Shown: one piece after another, positions 60,531-64,000 of the stretch | Layout: each line of letters starts with the position of its first letter | Numbering within the stretch: position 1 is the first letter of the stretch | Assembly: GCA_035236585.1 (NCBI GenBank) | Contig: CP141130.1 | Span: forward strand, 32,499,501-32,563,500 | Length of the DNA stretch: 64,000 bases | Source of the DNA: Warburgia ugandensis | Lineage: Eukaryota; Streptophyta; Magnoliopsida; Canellales; Canellaceae | Direction of reading: 5' to 3' | The notes under the pieces: generated by a model | The model's database searches: none | The model's input: only the letters and a program-made list of their open reading frames with translations | Told to the model about the DNA's origin: nothing | Position numbers and translations under genes: made by a program

Positions 60531-62560
60531 TACATACACCCTTTTTCTACTTGGGCCATTCCTTTTCTTTCTCTCTCTGTTTCTCTCTCTCTACAAAAAA
60601 GAGTTTCCCAGCTAAGAAAAAAGGAGTGTTGTATCATCGCCCAAAAGAAAAAGATAGAAGTTTAAAATTTTTAATTATTTGGAAACTTCTCTCAAGATTG
60701 TATCCATCTCATTTTCCCTTTTTGAGTTTCGGCTGTGGCCACCATTTCCTCAGAATCCATCGTTCAACTGCAGAATAATAGCGGTTAGGCTCATCGAAAA
60801 AAAAATAAATAATTGGATGTACGGATCAGATATCACAGAATATCTGGAGCCTTGAACTTTTAGTTACATGCAAAATCGTGCGCTTGTGCACGAGCAAACA
60901 CCATGTCGATAAGCAAGAGACATATAAATCTGATTAGTGGGGATCAATAATTCTGCTCAATGTAACAAGGTAAAAATTTAGTAAAGAAAAAGGATGCATG
61001 TTCGGCCTGCTTAGATTCTCTAGCCATCAAACTTCATAACCTTTGGATGGTTTGAGCCTTGTTCGTAAATCATGTCTGCTGAAATTTTTAACTCAGAAAG
61101 CTAGTAGCTAGAAAGCTCGGATGGACACCAAATTTTGCACACAGCTTAAATAGAGCAAGCCAATAAGAGAAACGGTTCAGATCACCAAATTTTGAAGCCT
61201 AGCTCAATGCATTCTTTTCAGCGTCCCTTTCCTGGGTCGCGCTAGAAGAACGCAAAATTTATCTTTGTGATGGAACTGAGTCAAACTCCGAGCCAGTTAT
61301 GTCGACAAGATTACGACCACGCCTAGCCCATTAGCTGTTCCCCTTACCCTGACTGGTTTAAACTTCAGACGCGTGCATTTATCCATAGTAATAATGAGAA
61401 TAGTCCTTTGACCACCTCACATTCTAGCCCCAGATCCAAGAGTGACAGCGCAGAGTATTGATTAGGATGTTGACTTGCAGCCATTCTAGGCTTCCAAACT
61501 TGCGGCCGATCTTCTTCCCAAAGAATGAAAGAGGGCGGTTCGCTTTAATGTAAAGGTAGGTGTTTGGATATCTCTCTGTTACTTGTAGAAACGCAACTCT
61601 TCCATTCACCACTTTTAGATGGTAGCAATGGGACTGAGTTTGAAGGTTTCATTTGGTGGAACTACACGTGTGCAACATCGATGATGTCTATTGCTATAAT
61701 TGATGTACAGCACAATTTTGCTATTTGTTACTAAGTCTACCTTGAGTGGATGATCTTACTCTGTTGATCATTGCAGATTCGGGAAACTTGTTTTTACTGC
61801 TTTTGTTTTATTTTTGGAATGTCTCTCAAAGAAGAAAAACTTATTTTGACTTTGTAAGCATTAGCAACAAGTTTGAAGATTCGATTTGAGAATATATCGG
61901 CAAGGCCAGTGTCCCGAGAATCCAGGAAACAATTTGGAACTGTTGTGGGTTCCCCAAAAGAAAAAAAAAGGATTATGATGGGATTCTAATGTTTGTTTTA
62001 AATTTGTAATTTAAATTACGGATGTTATACTGACTTATTTGCACTTGTTTTTTACATTTTAGTTAAAATCAAGACTTTCCCAAACAAAAAAGGTTCGTAT
62101 GTTGGAGTATTGATGTAACAATAACTTTAAGCTTATAAATTAAATGCTTGTTCTTCATAGGCACAAGGACCATCTCATTCACTTCATCATATCCGTAAAT
62201 CTCGTTAGCACATCCACAGGCAGGATCCAAAAGTTGACTATCAGGTTTGATCAAAGTGGTTATATGGAGTCAATTCAGTCATGACCAGTGGAATTCCCTT
62301 TTTGATCACAAAGCTCTTCTTCTTGATGGTACCTGATCAAGACACCTTTGTCAAAGATGATACTTCCTTTTACCCCACAGATGGATATACCAATGAGAAA
62401 AAGGAAATGCAGATGTGTACCATGTGTCAAAGGCACTATTTTAAGGTGTTAAGTGTTTAATTTTGACTAAAAGATACATAGTTTAGCATTCAATTAGATC
62501 ATCATACCATTCAAAATTGCAAATATTAGTTTGATTTTCAATTTAGCTCAAATTGACCAT
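60531..62560. other. Intergenic stretch, no supported gene
   Basis: Two minus-strand open frames (61424-61612 and 62069-62254) have a somewhat gene-like residue mix, but I recognise no family, splice context or promoter for them. They could be exons of an unrecognised gene, pseudogene pieces or chance. A CT-rich patch lies at 60567-60592. Nothing else was identified. Confidence 0.3.
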
Positions 62561-62735
62561 CCAAACTTTAAAATTTTCAAAATCAACGGCTAGATGATCA
62601 TTAGAGCTTATTAGAGGAATAATGTATGGTTTTGATTATTCTAATTTAGACTTTTATTTTACAGATCAACTAAAGGAGGGTTGGATGACTGAGATCTATG
62701 ATCAACGGTGCAGATCAAGTAAAGATTAATAAGGC

Positions 62736-62785
62736 AAGAGTCCTAATTGAAAGAAGAGTCTTAATTGAAAGAAGAGTCCTAAATG
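62736..62785. repeat. 18-bp tandem repeat
   Basis: The unit AGAGTCCTAATTGAAAGA occurs about two and a half times with single-base differences. Confidence 0.85.
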
Positions 62786-62864
62786 GGAAAAAGAGAAGTT
62801 TCCTAGAAGGAATCTATCTCTTCAAGGAAGGAGTTAGAGGAAGATTAGGAAAGGATAAACCTTA

Positions 62865-64000
62865 TAAAGAGGGAGAACGTATGGAGTGGGGAGAGTTTTG
62901 TTTTAGAGTTGTTTTGCTTTCCCTATTGCATTCCTTTCTTGTTATTGCTACTTTCACCTTCCTTTTTTATTTAAAGTTCTCTTGTTCACGCATCTCTCTC
63001 TCGCTTACATCAATTGCGCCCTCCCTTTCACCTTCAGCATCCACTCTCTTCAGCCCCCTTCTCTTCTTTTCATTTTCCTTCATTGTCTTCCTGTGTTGCC
63101 TTTGGGTTCCATCATTTTTCTATTTTTCAGTTGTTGTCCTGTGACATTTGTTTTCAACGCACCAAACCCAGCTCTTGTTTCCACAACCTCCTTCATTCAC
63201 CACACAAGTTGATTTCGCGTTTCACCCTCTCTTTCACGTTCACAAACCAAAAGACCCAGTTACTTTACTACACCATCATACCACCTTCTCTGACCAGCCC
63301 TATTCATCAACTGCCACATAGCCAGGCAAGAGCCCAGTCGTTATTTTCTTTCACCACTCCTCCCATCCCACGCACTTATCTAGTTTCCCTCTACTTACTC
63401 TGCTCCCCATTGTCTTCCACTCTTCCCAGCCATCTCCCTCTATGTTTTCACAGGCTCGGAACCCATCTGTCTAGATTGTCCTTATATTCCCCTGCTCGAC
63501 CACCCAAACCAGTTGCACCGCATCATCACCGATTCGAGGATTGAAACCCAAACCGGGTTACCTTTGCTTGGTTCTCCAGTCACCACTGCCCAGGTCTCCG
63601 GCCTCTCCTCTCCTCTACCTTTCCCTCTTCTCCTCCAACCCCCTTCAACCAGTTCTTCCCAATCTCCAGCCAGATCGCGTTTTCTTTTCCTCTAACGTCT
63701 CTATCCATCGTTGGACAGCCCGCCGAAGGAAACCCGATCTGGGTTTTTCTTCTTCTCCCCATTCTCCTCCCCCCTCCTTTCTTCTCTTCTTCTCCCTTCT
63801 CCCTTCTCCTCCATCTCCTTCTCCTACTTCTTCCCTCAACGGGTTTTCATCTGGTTTTCATTAAAAACCAGAAATTTAGGAAATTCCCAATTCTACCCTT
63901 ATTAGATGTCATTAATTCCACCTCTGTCCTCATTTTAATTACATTTGTATCCCCATTTGAATTCCATATGAGTCCCTATTTTATTTACAGATGTGTCCCT
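62865..64000 (+). promoter_or_regulatory. TATA-bearing, CT-rich stretch; LTR start or host promoter
   Basis: CCTTATAAAGAGG at about 62867 is followed by almost 900 bp rich in C and T, and then by repeated GT(C/A)CCC-T-rich text (63890-64000) of a kind common in plant LTRs. Plant gypsy LTRs have this layout of TATA, pyrimidine-rich leader and downstream repeats; a host promoter with a long CT-rich leader is the alternative. The open frames here are proline/serine-rich composition effects. The feature runs off the window. Confidence 0.35.

Noticed and set aside
63014-63544. 176-codon serine/proline-rich frame
   Set aside because: It is produced by CT-rich composition, overlaps other frames of the same kind, and has no domain likeness.
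1-64000. Bacterial-type features (CRISPR arrays, operons, ribosome-binding sites) and tRNA or rRNA genes
   Set aside because: None were seen; the sequence is plant nuclear DNA. The tRNA-like boxes at 60251-60304 do not form a tRNA and fit a SINE head better.

Overview
This is nuclear DNA from a flowering plant, not bacterial. It is AT-rich and has plant LTR retrotransposons with long LTRs, a CACTA transposon with TNP2 and Ulp1-like genes, an L1-type LINE, an Au-like SINE tail, plant-style introns and one complete host gene of the GPI-anchored lipid-transfer-protein family. I cannot name the species from sequence alone. Almost everything left of about 55.9 kb is transposon-derived. The only host gene I can support lies at 57.0-59.4 kb on the minus strand.

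Left part (1-12.3 kb): a dispersed repeat (1-870), an Au-like SINE tail (939-1024), then the 3' half of a broken SIRE-like Ty1/copia element (RNase H at 1460-1975, pieces of an env-like region to about 8720, a probable 3' LTR from about 9195). Two LTRs of one Tat/Athila-like Ty3/gypsy family (2731-5577 and 5761-8012) have inserted into the env-like region. A foldback MITE lies at 11833-12167.

Middle part (12.3-55.9 kb): a degenerate CACTA element whose two 30-bp ends lie 43.6 kb apart (12298 and 55899). Its own sequence is perhaps 10 kb: the left subterminal repeats, a TNP2-like transposase (13165 to about 19490), an Ulp1-like protease gene (about 53200-55031) and the right subterminal repeats. 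Later arrivals have spread these parts out. They are a dispersed repeat (17094-17982), a gypsy solo LTR (20541-23188, target duplication ATAAT), an L1 LINE (about 23502-37430), a Tat-like element (39382-53059), and a second gypsy LTR inside that element (44044-49048). The LINE holds a Tat-like solo LTR (24155-36646, duplication ATCAA), which in turn holds a nearly complete Tekay-like chromovirus (26441-36499, duplication AAACC). The chain CACTA > LINE > Tat LTR > Tekay element gives an order of insertion, with the Tekay element the youngest.

Right part (55.9-64 kb): mostly low-copy-looking DNA. The minus-strand gene at 57005-59443 has three exons with consensus splice sites, a TATA box at 59503-59510 and a predicted 191-residue secreted, GPI-anchored eight-cysteine protein. 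To its right are a short duplicated motif, a tRNA-like SINE candidate, unassigned intergenic DNA, and at the window edge a TATA-bearing, CT-rich stretch that looks like the start of an LTR or of another promoter.
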